Shown here: piece by piece, positions 49,630 to 58,771 of the stretch
Position numbering within the stretch: the first letter of the stretch is position 1
How the letters are laid out: each line of letters opens with the position of its first letter
Assembly (NCBI GenBank): GCA_023229665.1
Contig: JALNYW010000001.1
Coordinates: 434,001-498,000, forward strand
Length of the DNA: 64,000 nt
Reading direction: 5' to 3'
DNA from: Patescibacteria group bacterium
GTDB lineage: Bacteria > Patescibacteriota > Patescibacteriia > 2-12-FULL-60-25
The notes under the pieces: model-generated
Database searches by the model: none
What the model was told of the DNA's origin: nothing
What the model saw: the letters and a program-made list of their open reading frames with translations, nothing else
Made by a program: the position numbers and the translations under genes

Positions 49630-50640
49630 ATGCGAAAGATCCTGATTACCGGTGGCGCAGGCTTTATTGGCCTTCACTTGGCCAAGCACCTCCTCAAAAA
49701 CCCGGAAAACACCTTGGTCTTAACGGACAACCTCCAGCGCGGACGCATGGATGCGGAGCTTACCGCCTTTTTGGAGACGAATAAGGACCGGGTGAAATTC
49801 ATCCAGGCCGACCTCACAGACGTGGACGTCTGGGAACAATTCGATCACCAGGATTTTGACCAGCTCTACCATCTCGCCGCGATTAACGGCACGAAAAACT
49901 TCTACGATCAACCTTACCCCGTCTTGTATATCAATACGTTGGTCTTGATCTGGGGGATCGAATGGGCCGGCCGCCAATCCAAAAAACCGAAGGTGATGTT
50001 CACATCTTCAAATGAAGCCTATGCCGGCGGATTGAACGCCTTCGGACAACTCCCGATCCCGACGCCGGAAAAAGTTCCGCTCGTGATCGAGGACGTGTAC
50101 AACCCGCGCTGGACCTATGCCGGAACAAAGTTGATCGGCGAACAGTTCATGATTTGGGGCGCGAAGCAGCACAAGTTTCCCGCCGTCATCGTGCGTCCGC
50201 ACAACTTTTACGGACCGCGCGCCGGCTATGACCACGTGATCCCGGAATTTTCCGAACGCATCATGAACCACGTGGATCCGTTCGTCATCAATGGCGCGGA
50301 CGACACGCGCACGTTTTGCTATATCGAAGATGCGGTACGCGCCATGCAAATGATCATGGACCACGACAAGACGTCCGGCGAAGAGGTCCACACCTACCAT
50401 ATCGGCGACCGTGAAGAACTCACCATGCGTGAATTAGCGGAAAAAATGTTCGACGTCGCGGGCTGGAAACCGTCCAGCATGACGATCAACCCCTCGCCCG
50501 CCGGCTCGGTGAAACGCCGCTTGGCGGAAATCTCCAAAATCCGTGAGCATATCGGCTGGGAACCAGAGACGGATCTTATGCGCGGCCTGAAGCAGACGTA
50601 CGAATGGTACATCGCCAATCCGAAGCCCGAAAAGAAATAG
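49630..50640 (+). CDS. NAD-dependent sugar epimerase/dehydratase (extended SDR)
   Basis: A 336-residue extended SDR: ILITGGAGFIGLHLAKHLL, YHLAAINGTKNFYD, FTSSNEAYAGGL, catalytic YAGTKLIGEQFMIW and VRPHNFYGPRAGYDHVIPEF. The whole pattern resembles dTDP/UDP-sugar epimerases. First gene of a four-gene plus-strand set ending at 53199 with 1-3 base gaps. Confidence 0.8.
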   Translation: MRKILITGGAGFIGLHLAKHLLKNPENTLVLTDNLQRGRMDAELTAFLETNKDRVKFIQADLTDVDVWEQFDHQDFDQLYHLAAINGTKNFYDQPYPVLYINTLVLIWGIEWAGRQSKKPKVMFTSSNEAYAGGLNAFGQLPIPTPEKVPLVIEDVYNPRWTYAGTKLIGEQFMIWGAKQHKFPAVIVRPHNFYGPRAGYDHVIPEFSERIMNHVDPFVINGADDTRTFCYIEDAVRAMQMIMDHDKTSGEEVHTYHIGDREELTMRELAEKMFDVAGWKPSSMTINPSPAGSVKRRLAEISKIREHIGWEPETDLMRGLKQTYEWYIANPKPEKK

Positions 50641-50642
50641 GT

Positions 50643-51572
50643 ATGAAGATCCTCGTCACCGGAGCCCAAGGCAATATCGGTTGGTATATCGTGGAATCAC
50701 TAAAGCGTTTCCACCCGGAGGCGGAAATCATCGGCACGACAAGGCAGGACGTTGATTTGATCGACAACCAGGCGACGCGCGAATACCTGAAACGGATCAA
50801 GCCCGAATACGTGATCCATACCGCGGCAAAAACCTACAACGCTGAGATCTATAAAAAACAACCCTACGACGTCTTCACGGAAGACGTCGCCATGATCATG
50901 AACGTGATCGACGGCTGCATTGACGCGGGAACGAAAAAAATCGTCTACCTCTCTTCGGCCACGGTGTACGAAGGCGTGAAAGACGTTCCGTTTCGCGAAG
51001 AACAAACGAATGATTCCGCTCCCCCGTCTTCACCGACCGGACTCGCGAAGCTTGCCGGCGAACGCGGGCTTGCCTGGGCCGCGCAGCAGCACGGAATTGA
51101 TTTCACGATTTGGCGCTTGTTCAATGCCGTTTCGCCGCGCGAACCGCATGACAAACCGGGCGCCCATGTGTACGTGGATTTTTATCGACAGCTTTTTGTT
51201 GAAAAGGTTCCGGAACTCCCCATCTTCGGCAACGGAAACCAAGAGCGTTGCTTCACCTGGGTGGAAGACATCACGGATGCGGTCGCAAGCTATTTGATGG
51301 ATGAAAAAACGAGCAAGCAGACGATCAACCTCGGTGGGAACGAGCCTAGCACCCTTTTGCAATTACGCGAGCTGTTTCTCGCGATCGGAAAAGAAAAAGG
51401 CCTGCTCGCCCCGGAATACGATCCGCCCGTGAAAACGGGCGGCCAATTCTTCGGCGTCGAGGCCCAACGCCGCGTTCCATCATTGGAAAAAGCGGAAACA
51501 CTGTTAGGATGGAAGCCGTCAACCGGTTTCCGCGAATGCTTTGAAAAATTCGTGGCCGCAAAACAAGCCTAA
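50643..51572 (+). CDS. SDR-family sugar nucleotide enzyme lacking the catalytic Tyr
   Basis: A 309-residue extended SDR with VTGAQGNIGWYIVESLKRF, VIHTAAKTYNAEIYKK, VYLSSATVYEGV and RLFNAVSPREPHD. At the usual YxxxK position the sequence reads SPTGLAKLAGE, so the Tyr is Thr while the Lys remains. It may be a reductase-like or regulatory member, or use another base. The start at 50643 is 2 bases after the previous stop. Confidence 0.72.
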   Translation: MKILVTGAQGNIGWYIVESLKRFHPEAEIIGTTRQDVDLIDNQATREYLKRIKPEYVIHTAAKTYNAEIYKKQPYDVFTEDVAMIMNVIDGCIDAGTKKIVYLSSATVYEGVKDVPFREEQTNDSAPPSSPTGLAKLAGERGLAWAAQQHGIDFTIWRLFNAVSPREPHDKPGAHVYVDFYRQLFVEKVPELPIFGNGNQERCFTWVEDITDAVASYLMDEKTSKQTINLGGNEPSTLLQLRELFLAIGKEKGLLAPEYDPPVKTGGQFFGVEAQRRVPSLEKAETLLGWKPSTGFRECFEKFVAAKQA

Positions 51573-51573
51573 T

Positions 51574-52785
51574 ATGATTTCCACCTCCTGCCGGCTGTGC
51601 GCCTCTTCCAAGCTCCGCCTGATCATCGATTTGAATTATCATCCGCTCGGCGATACGTTCTTGCCCAAAGAAGCCTTAAACGAGTCCGAGACGCGGTATC
51701 CATTGCGCGTCCTCCAATGCGAAGACTGCGGCCACGCATTCTTGCAGTATGTGGTTCCGGAAGGAGAACGTTACCAAAAAGTCGATTATAGCTACACGGC
51801 AGGCAACTCCCCTGTATCGGTCAAACACTTCGGCGAAATGGCGGCGGAAATCATCGCGGACCAAAAGCTGGGCGCGGGAGATCTCGTGGTGGACATCGGC
51901 GGAAATGACGGGACCTTGCTCAAAGCGTTCAAAGATCAAAGCGGATGCAACGTATTGAATGTGGAACCCGCCGGAAATATCGCCAAAATCTCGCAGGAGA
52001 ATGGGATCGAAACCCTGCATGGCTTCTTTGATGCGAAAGCGGCGGCGAACATAAAAGGGATGGGCGGCGCCAAAGCGATTACCGGCACGAACGTGTTCAA
52101 TCACATCAACGATCTTCCTGCCTTCATGAAAGATGTGAAAGACGCGCTTACCCCGGATGGGGTCTTCGTCTTCGAAGCGCCGTCGCTCTATGAACTCGTG
52201 AAACGCTTGGCCTTTGACACGATCTATCTCGAACATGTTTCCTTCTTCGGAATAAAGCCTCTGGTAAAATTCTTCTCCACGCTTGGCCTGCACGTTCACC
52301 GCATTGAGGCCTCGGATTACATGGGTGGCTCGTTCCGCGTGTACGTAAAGACGACTCCCGCAGCTTCAACCGCCGCTCAAGATTTCATCGCGCTTGAAGA
52401 AGCGGCTGGCCTCTATGAAGCGAAAACCTACGAAGAATTCATGACCAAAGTCCGCAAATTCCGCTCTGACCTCATGAGCCAGCTCTATGAAATCAAGGCA
52501 AAAGGCGGAAAGATCGTAGGCATCGGAGCCGCGACCAAGGGCAACACCTTGCTCAACTATTGCGGAATCGATAACGGATTGCTTGAATGCGTCACGGACT
52601 CGTCCCCGCTCAAGATCGGGAAATACACGCCCGGCTCGCATCTTCCGATTATCCCGGACGCGGATATCCCGAAAGACGCGACGCATGCCCTGATCCTGCC
52701 GTGGAATATCGGGAACTTCCTCAAAGACAAGCTTAAGCACCTCAATCTTGAATTCATCGTCCCGCACATGGACGGCCAAGCCTAA
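51574..52785 (+). CDS. NovU/TylC3-type sugar C-methyltransferase
   Basis: A 403-residue three-domain enzyme. The N-terminal zinc-binding domain has STSCRLCASSKLRLIIDL and LQCEDCGHAFLQ, the SAM domain has VVDIGGNDGTLLKAFKD and FVFEAPSLYELVKRLAFDTI, with YLEHVSFFGI carrying the active-site Glu-His, and the C-terminal domain has IVGIGAATKGNTLLNYCGI. This family adds a C-methyl branch to a 4-keto deoxysugar nucleotide. It lies between SDR genes and a cupin gene. Confidence 0.88.
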   Translation: MISTSCRLCASSKLRLIIDLNYHPLGDTFLPKEALNESETRYPLRVLQCEDCGHAFLQYVVPEGERYQKVDYSYTAGNSPVSVKHFGEMAAEIIADQKLGAGDLVVDIGGNDGTLLKAFKDQSGCNVLNVEPAGNIAKISQENGIETLHGFFDAKAAANIKGMGGAKAITGTNVFNHINDLPAFMKDVKDALTPDGVFVFEAPSLYELVKRLAFDTIYLEHVSFFGIKPLVKFFSTLGLHVHRIEASDYMGGSFRVYVKTTPAASTAAQDFIALEEAAGLYEAKTYEEFMTKVRKFRSDLMSQLYEIKAKGGKIVGIGAATKGNTLLNYCGIDNGLLECVTDSSPLKIGKYTPGSHLPIIPDADIPKDATHALILPWNIGNFLKDKLKHLNLEFIVPHMDGQA

Positions 52786-52788
52786 CCT

Positions 52789-53199
52789 ATGAAACTCGAA
52801 CACAAGCCCGTCAATTTCGAAGATGCTCGCGGTACCATCCGCGATATCTTTCCGCGCGAACCCAAGGACACCTGCACCATTATCACCTCGAAAAAGGGCG
52901 CGGTGCGCGGAAACCACTACCACAAGGAGTCGACGCAATACACCTATATCGTGAGCGGCCAACTCTCGATGTACCACAAGGACTTGAATGATCCGAACGC
53001 CAAGGTGGAAAAAGTCATCATGCGCGAAGGTGATCTGATGACCCATGGCCACAACGAAGCCCACGCCCTCGTCGCGGACGAAGATACGGTGTTCCTCGCC
53101 TTCGCCGACGGCTTGCGCGGCGGAGAGGATTACGAAAAAGATACCTATCGCCTCGAAGTTCCGCTGCAGGATGAGTTCGCGAAACAAGAAGCCAAGTAA
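52789..53199 (+). CDS. Cupin-fold sugar-modifying protein (RmlC/WxcM-like)
   Basis: A 136-residue small beta-barrel. FEDARGTIRDIF starts the fold, and metal or substrate residues fall in GAVRGNHYHKESTQYTYIV and GDLMTHGHNEAHALVA. Such cupins in sugar clusters are 3,5-epimerases or 3,4-ketoisomerases; the short form suggests the FdtA/WxcM-like group. It ends in a strong terminator. Confidence 0.75.
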   Translation: MKLEHKPVNFEDARGTIRDIFPREPKDTCTIITSKKGAVRGNHYHKESTQYTYIVSGQLSMYHKDLNDPNAKVEKVIMREGDLMTHGHNEAHALVADEDTVFLAFADGLRGGEDYEKDTYRLEVPLQDEFAKQEAK

Positions 53200-53228
53200 A
53201 AAAACACCCCGCAATGCGGGGTGTTTTT
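53200..53228. terminator. Bidirectional rho-independent terminator
   Basis: AAAAACACCCCGC and GCGGGGTGTTTTT form a perfect 13-bp stem with an AAT loop between two convergent genes. Confidence 0.92.
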
Positions 53229-54429
53229 ATACGAGGCCCTCAACCGCTTTTTGGTAGGCTTCGTAAATCTGCTTATCGGTATATTTTGCCACGGTTTCTT
53301 TTCCGCCTTTGATCAGCGTCGCACTCACCCCCGGCTGATCCAAACGTAACATGTTATCCGCAAGCGTCACCGGATCCCCTTTCTTCGAAATCAACGAGTT
53401 ATACCCATCTTTTAAGAAATCACTGTACACGGGGATATCTGTCCCAAAAACAGGCACGCCGAAATCAAACGCCTCGAACGGCGTAAGCCCAAAACCCTCA
53501 TACCGGCTCGGCGCGAGCAAACCCGTGGAGCGGCGATACAGCCAAGCCTTCTCTTCATTCGAGACGCGATACAGGAAATGCACACGATCTTGGATATCAT
53601 GCTTCTTCACCAACTCATGGGCTTCCTTGTATTCATCCGGGCTTGAACTCGTCACAAACACCAAATCCTTGCGGATGCCCTTTTGCTTTAGGAGTCCGAG
53701 CGCTTCAATGACCGTATCCCAGCCCTTGCGACGCTTCACCTGCCCAATGAAGAACAAAAATCCACTTTTCGGACACCCTTCGGGCAATTTCGGTTCTACT
53801 TCCTGCGCTTGGTCAGCCTCAAGTTTTACGCCCCAGGGAACCAGCTTCGAATCCAAATCCATCACCTTCTTTACCCACTCACGCTCAAATTCCGTAATCG
53901 TGATGATGCGATCGGCATTCGCGAGCGGATAATGCGTGGCGAAATTTTCCCAACGGCCGCACCCGGCCGGTTTTTCGCCAAAGAGGTTCTTGACCAGCTT
54001 CCCGATTGAGGTAAGCAGCGTAATGTTCTGATGAACCGTTTCAAGCGGGTTGTCACGGTCCGCGACAATGCACGGATCATGCAAAAACCCGACGACCTTA
54101 AACACGACCTTCGCCCCGACCAGACGTGCGCCGATATATCCGGACAAACTCAGCCAGCTGCGGATATGGCACAACATCACCAACTTGGGACGGAATTTCA
54201 AAATCTCGATAATGAGGCGTGGCGAAAATCCATAACGTTGGCGGCAACGCACGGTCGGAACGGTTTTATATGTGAGGCGCTTTTCCGCATATTCAGGATT
54301 ATTCGCCATGTCATACGTAAACAACCGGGCGTCCTGACCGTCCTGAATCAGATGTTGGGCGATCAAAAACTCCGCAAAGGCATCCAGCCGTTTTTCGGCT
54401 CCAAAAGGGGTAATGATCGCGATCTTCAT
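53227..54429 (-). CDS. GT4-family glycosyltransferase
   Basis: A 400-residue GT-B enzyme: MKIAIITPFGAEKRLDAFAE, FLFFIGQVKRRKGWDTVIEA at the C-terminal Rossmann start, and YEGFGLTPFEAFDFGVPVFG with the E-x7-E signature. Last gene of the minus-strand operon that enters from the right edge. Donor unknown. Confidence 0.87.
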   Translation of the reverse strand: MKIAIITPFGAEKRLDAFAEFLIAQHLIQDGQDARLFTYDMANNPEYAEKRLTYKTVPTVRCRQRYGFSPRLIIEILKFRPKLVMLCHIRSWLSLSGYIGARLVGAKVVFKVVGFLHDPCIVADRDNPLETVHQNITLLTSIGKLVKNLFGEKPAGCGRWENFATHYPLANADRIITITEFEREWVKKVMDLDSKLVPWGVKLEADQAQEVEPKLPEGCPKSGFLFFIGQVKRRKGWDTVIEALGLLKQKGIRKDLVFVTSSSPDEYKEAHELVKKHDIQDRVHFLYRVSNEEKAWLYRRSTGLLAPSRYEGFGLTPFEAFDFGVPVFGTDIPVYSDFLKDGYNSLISKKGDPVTLADNMLRLDQPGVSATLIKGGKETVAKYTDKQIYEAYQKAVEGLV

Positions 54430-54447
54430 AGGCAGCGTTCTACCAGA

Positions 54448-56190
54448 TCATGGCTGAAAGCGGTAGATGCGGAATTGGCCCGCCTGATCTTCGGACCTGA
54501 TTCCGAGCGCATCCACCACGTAATACGGGATTTCACCGTCCGAAATAACGTAATCTAAGCGATATTTCGTGACCTCCATCCGGAAGTCTTTCGCATAAAA
54601 CTCCGCATACTGTTTATTGAGCCGGTCAGCCGTCTCAATAAACCAAGCATCCGCCGTCCCTTTCGCGAACAAATCATCCCAATCTCGGAAAAATAAAGCG
54701 CGCACCTCATGCGGATGCTCCTCCATCCACGAACGCGCATGCTCGGGCAAAACGCCGAGCAAGCGCATGCGTGTGAAAAAATTATGTTGGACGCGTTCTT
54801 CTGGCACTCCGGAAAACACCCAAGAAATCGCATACACGTCACAGGAGGTGTATGCGGGAATGCGCTCCGTCAAATATTCCACGCGCTCCGAAACAAGAAC
54901 GACGCAAGGCGAGGCTGCATGTTTGCGCAGCCAGGTAATCGGCGCTTCATATCTCTGCGCGTTTCGATAATCTTCCAGTATAGAAGGTACGGACGCCGAC
55001 CAAAGGATGCCGTTCACGAAAGACGCGCCGATCAATACGCCCATAAGCGCTTTTCGAGCACGCGTCCACGTATGGAGCAGCGCCCAAGCCAACAAAACGA
55101 CGACAAGATAAACGAGCGGTTTTGTATATTGGACGAAGTGCGATGGCCATACCGTCCGCCCTGTGATGATTTGCTGATTGAAAACCAACCATCCCGCAAA
55201 CAAGAAAACGCCACTCCAAACCAGCCAATTTGTTTTGACGATCTCGCTCCACAGAATCTTTCTTGCTCGCATCCAGACAATCCCGATCGCGAACACAATC
55301 GTCGCGAGCAGCAATGTCTTATTCATGATGGGTAGATGGGTAAATGAGGCACCGAATTTTACCGCAGCCGATCCCCCAACCGCTTCTGCATCCGTGGTGG
55401 CAATGAGATAGAGCGCGTACGGCAGGCTCGCGAGCACGGACATCGGCAAGACGAAAGAGAGGATCTTCAATGTATCGCGGCGTTGTTTGAAAAAACTCGC
55501 AAGCCACAAGCCTCCAATGATCGAAAGCGTAATAGCCCACGAAAAGGGATACCAAACCATGAGCCCCGCTAAAAGAACAATGGGTGCCGCCCATCCTAAT
55601 TTTTTCGTCGTAAGCAAACGCTCTAACGACAATAGAACGCCGAATAAAGCGAGCGCGCCCATGATTGGGTTTACCGGCCGCGTCCAAATGGAGAGCTCCA
55701 GACCGCCTAGTCGAAAAATCGGATCATAGGCCAAAACGATAAGAGAAGCTCCCGCTAAAGCCGGCCAACGCCCATCCCCTTCCTGGCCGCGCAAAAGACG
55801 CAATACCAAAACATACACCATGAAAAATAGGACGGCCGGGAGGAAAAACTTCGACCAGACGACAACCGTTTCCAAAGGGAGGCGCGTCAAAAATGAAACG
55901 ACGACATATGGATACTCGCCGAGAGGCCACATGATTGAGGTCGCCGTTTTATACTCATGATAAAAAGGCGACGAGGCGAATCCATGCCCTTCCGATACTT
56001 CACGCATGCGCGCCAAGTAGGTTTCTTCATCATTCTGATAAAAAAACGGTACTCCCCGGTAGGCGTCACCGATGGAGACTTCTGCGACCAGAGACGGCGC
56101 AAACGAAAGCATGCCCGCGATCAATGCAAAGAGGCATGCCAAGACATGACGTCGAAAACCGGAGAGACTAAGATTTCTTCGCAACGACAT
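54448..56190 (-). CDS. Polytopic membrane protein, possible GT-C glycosyltransferase
   Basis: A 580-residue protein from the ATG at 56190 with about 11-12 hydrophobic helices and a C-terminal soluble domain of about 150 residues. After the first helix a loop FFYQNDEETYLARMREVSEG carries an acidic cluster at the place of the catalytic Asp/Glu of GT-C transferases. No precise family is recognised. The start lies in the end of the upstream methyltransferase gene (23-base overlap). Confidence 0.6.
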   Translation of the reverse strand: MSLRRNLSLSGFRRHVLACLFALIAGMLSFAPSLVAEVSIGDAYRGVPFFYQNDEETYLARMREVSEGHGFASSPFYHEYKTATSIMWPLGEYPYVVVSFLTRLPLETVVVWSKFFLPAVLFFMVYVLVLRLLRGQEGDGRWPALAGASLIVLAYDPIFRLGGLELSIWTRPVNPIMGALALFGVLLSLERLLTTKKLGWAAPIVLLAGLMVWYPFSWAITLSIIGGLWLASFFKQRRDTLKILSFVLPMSVLASLPYALYLIATTDAEAVGGSAAVKFGASFTHLPIMNKTLLLATIVFAIGIVWMRARKILWSEIVKTNWLVWSGVFLFAGWLVFNQQIITGRTVWPSHFVQYTKPLVYLVVVLLAWALLHTWTRARKALMGVLIGASFVNGILWSASVPSILEDYRNAQRYEAPITWLRKHAASPCVVLVSERVEYLTERIPAYTSCDVYAISWVFSGVPEERVQHNFFTRMRLLGVLPEHARSWMEEHPHEVRALFFRDWDDLFAKGTADAWFIETADRLNKQYAEFYAKDFRMEVTKYRLDYVISDGEIPYYVVDALGIRSEDQAGQFRIYRFQP

Positions 56191-56971
56191 AGACGGCGGC
56201 GGCGATGACTTCGGCTCCTGGAATCCGCGCAATAAGTATATCCAGATATTTAAATGGGAACAGCACCAACATGAAGAAGTAGCGCAGGCCCGTTCGTAGC
56301 GGCGGAATCCCAAAGCTGAACACCAGTGCCAGCCAATCGGCCATGACCGTTAATAATGCGGACGTAGGCCCGATGGATACGCCGGACTCAAGAACCGCAC
56401 AACCCGGAAACAGGGTTCCAAGGCCTTCCGCGGACCATCGCGCGTAGTCTTTTGGAGACGGGTGGAGCGGAAAAATAAACGGGACGCCCGCGTACACGAG
56501 ACCGCCCGGCTTCAAGACGCGCACCAGCTCCCGAGAAACACCGAACGGATCAGCAACGTGTTCCAGCATTTGGTCACATACAACCGCATCAAAACAGCCG
56601 TCTTTAAACGGGAGCCTATCTGCTTGGGCAAGTGCATGGACATTGGGAAATGGGTACAAATCCACGTTGACGCAATTCGGCCCGAGATTCGTCGGACCAG
56701 ATCCGATATTCAGGATGGCTTCTTCCATCGCGGCTCGTTTTACGAAAGCCCGCGCCGTGAGCCCGGTAAAAATAATCGGCGAAACAATGAGAGACAGCCG
56801 TTCGTAAAACCGTGGCCACTTCTTAAAAAAGTTTTTCAAGACGTTCTCGCGATCACTTGCCACTGCCATCCGCGCCCGTTCATGCTCGTCCGGCGTAAGA
56901 AAATCAAAGACGTCACCCGATTTGCGCGAAGGAGTCTCCGAGAAAAGCGCTAACAAGCGTTCGCGCTCCAT
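56168..56971 (-). CDS. Class I SAM methyltransferase
   Basis: A 267-residue protein. AILNIGSGPTNLGPNCVNVD is the SAM loop, FDAVVCDQMLEHVADPFGVS the post-motif region, and the C-terminal third is hydrophobic (VFSFGIPPLRTG, FFMLVLFPFKYLDILIARI), which suggests membrane association. Two bases separate it from the next methyltransferase gene. Acceptor unknown. Confidence 0.75.
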   Translation of the reverse strand: MERERLLALFSETPSRKSGDVFDFLTPDEHERARMAVASDRENVLKNFFKKWPRFYERLSLIVSPIIFTGLTARAFVKRAAMEEAILNIGSGPTNLGPNCVNVDLYPFPNVHALAQADRLPFKDGCFDAVVCDQMLEHVADPFGVSRELVRVLKPGGLVYAGVPFIFPLHPSPKDYARWSAEGLGTLFPGCAVLESGVSIGPTSALLTVMADWLALVFSFGIPPLRTGLRYFFMLVLFPFKYLDILIARIPGAEVIAAAVYVVAKKS

Positions 56972-56973
56972 AT

Positions 56974-57576
56974 CTATGCCTTCGGCTTACGGAACACGTA
57001 TTCGATTTGTTCAAACCCGCCGACCCAATAGCACCAAAGACGCGAACAGAGTCCCGGCGAAGCGTTCGCGAGAGGGGTAATGATGGCATTCATGACGCGT
57101 AAAATAACCACCTGCCATTTTGGCACCACCATGTCGTAAATATCGAACCTCGCAATCCAATCTAATCGGAGAGAAACCAACTCAAATGAAGGCCCATAAT
57201 AGAAGGCCGGATACTTCGGATTGAGGTAATACGGGAGCCCGACGTCGAAGCCGTGCTTGTGCTCGGCGTGGGTGAATCCGCGCGACGCATGGGGGGTACG
57301 GATTTCTATCGTCCCTCCCGGTGACATGAGCTCAAAACAAGAACGCAGCGTCCCAAAAGGATCATCTAAATGCTCAAGGCAATGATCCATGACGATATGC
57401 TCGTAGTGACCATGTGGAAGCTCAAGAAGCGCTTGAGGGCTGTTCAAGTCCAAGATGACGTCCGCCTTTGCGTCTGAACGGATATCTACATTCAAAGCGC
57501 CAGCGATGGGAAAATCGCCACAACCGAGATTGAGCTTCTTCTTGAATCGCTGTTCTTCATTCAGGGAAATCGGCAT
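56974..57576 (-). CDS. Class I SAM methyltransferase-like protein
   Basis: A 200-residue protein with KLNLGCGDFPIAGALNVDIR (SAM loop), HIVMDHCLEHLDDPFGTLRS and IEIRTPHASRGFTHAEHKHG. These motifs resemble the small methyltransferases beside glycosyltransferases in O-antigen loci. It follows the GT4 gene by one base. Confidence 0.75.
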   Translation of the reverse strand: MPISLNEEQRFKKKLNLGCGDFPIAGALNVDIRSDAKADVILDLNSPQALLELPHGHYEHIVMDHCLEHLDDPFGTLRSCFELMSPGGTIEIRTPHASRGFTHAEHKHGFDVGLPYYLNPKYPAFYYGPSFELVSLRLDWIARFDIYDMVVPKWQVVILRVMNAIITPLANASPGLCSRLWCYWVGGFEQIEYVFRKPKA

Positions 57577-57577
57577 A

Positions 57578-58771
57578 TCAATTCAAGGCGTTCAAAATCC
57601 GTTCCATCTGGGCTCGCACGGCTGTATGGCTGAATTCGCGCTCGGCCACGGCTGCCGCTCCGGCCGACAGTGTGGCCCGAAGCGCCGGATCACGCAACCT
57701 GAGAAGCGCGTCCACGTATTCATCCCCAGTCTCGGCGTACAGAACGTCTTTTCCATCTTCCAGCGGATAACCGCTCGCGCCAATGCGCGGGATAACGGTA
57801 GGAAAGGCCCGGCAAATCGAACCAAACACCTTTCCTTTGATACTCCGACCGGTTAACACCGGAAATACACCTAAGTCCATCTTGTCTAAAAACGCTTCCA
57901 AATCCGGAACATAATCCTCGCAAATGGCATTCGTTCCGTCACAAAGGGCTTTCAATCGCTCCGGAAGCTTTCCACCGCAGATATGCACACGGAATGCGCC
58001 CGGCGCCACTTGCTTCAATTTTGGAACGACCTCCTCCAACAAAACTTCCACGCCGCGGCGGTGAAACGAAACGTTATAGCTCGCCCCAAGATAAAAGATG
58101 TCCAAAGGCCCTTCGGTTTTTTGCGGACGCGGTCCACGAACCAGCGGCGGAAGATAGGTCAGCGTCAATTCAAAAATTGTTTTGGGTTTAAGCTCCTCAT
58201 ACCAAGCCATCTCCCGCAAACGAGTGCTCGCCGTTACGTCGCCATACTTCACGGACAACCGTTCCGCACGGCGTTTGGCAAGACGACGCATCCAATTCAA
58301 TGGATTGAGCTTTTGCGAAGTCTCAAGCGCTTCCCAGAAAAAGGTCGGCTCGTAATTGTGTGAACGGAACACGGTTTTGATGCCGACTTCTTTTCCCGCA
58401 CGCAATACCGGCCATGCATACGAGCAAAATGGGAACACGACATCCCAGTTCGCCAGCTCCGCGCGGAATCCCGGAGCGCGAGCCATCAATTCGAACGGAT
58501 ACGCGGCCCGATCAAACAGCGACGGCTCTTTCAGGACCGCCTTGAGCCATTTGCCGTGGTCGGATAGGTCCGGAACATACGTGAATACCGGAACGCCATA
58601 CGTTTTTCGGATGGTCTCCAGCCTGTCCTCGCTCTGATTTGGACCATGCAAGGTATATAAGCCCACCTGATGGCCCAACGACTGCATCAAGGCAATGGTG
58701 GCGTACATGTCTTCCTGCGCCCCGCCGGGACGGGAAAAGTGACAGGCCGGCGTCACGACAAGAATCTTCAT
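57578..58771 (-). CDS. GT4-like glycosyltransferase
   Basis: A 397-residue GT-B protein from the ATG at 58771 (MKILVVTPACHFSRPGGAQE). The C-terminal half has LDIFYLGASYNVSFHRRGVE and MDLGVFPVLTGRSIKGKVFG, where the usual E-x7-E is replaced by a GRSIKGKVF pattern seen in the GT4-like group with altered donor site. It overlaps the membrane transferase gene by 4 bases. Confidence 0.75.
   Translation of the reverse strand: MKILVVTPACHFSRPGGAQEDMYATIALMQSLGHQVGLYTLHGPNQSEDRLETIRKTYGVPVFTYVPDLSDHGKWLKAVLKEPSLFDRAAYPFELMARAPGFRAELANWDVVFPFCSYAWPVLRAGKEVGIKTVFRSHNYEPTFFWEALETSQKLNPLNWMRRLAKRRAERLSVKYGDVTASTRLREMAWYEELKPKTIFELTLTYLPPLVRGPRPQKTEGPLDIFYLGASYNVSFHRRGVEVLLEEVVPKLKQVAPGAFRVHICGGKLPERLKALCDGTNAICEDYVPDLEAFLDKMDLGVFPVLTGRSIKGKVFGSICRAFPTVIPRIGASGYPLEDGKDVLYAETGDEYVDALLRLRDPALRATLSAGAAAVAEREFSHTAVRAQMERILNALN

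Noticed and set aside
54448..56313. Longer reading of the membrane protein from 56313
   Set aside because: The extra N-terminus is Cys/Ser-rich noise overlapping the methyltransferase gene; MSLRRNLSLSGFRRH just before the first helix is a more natural start.
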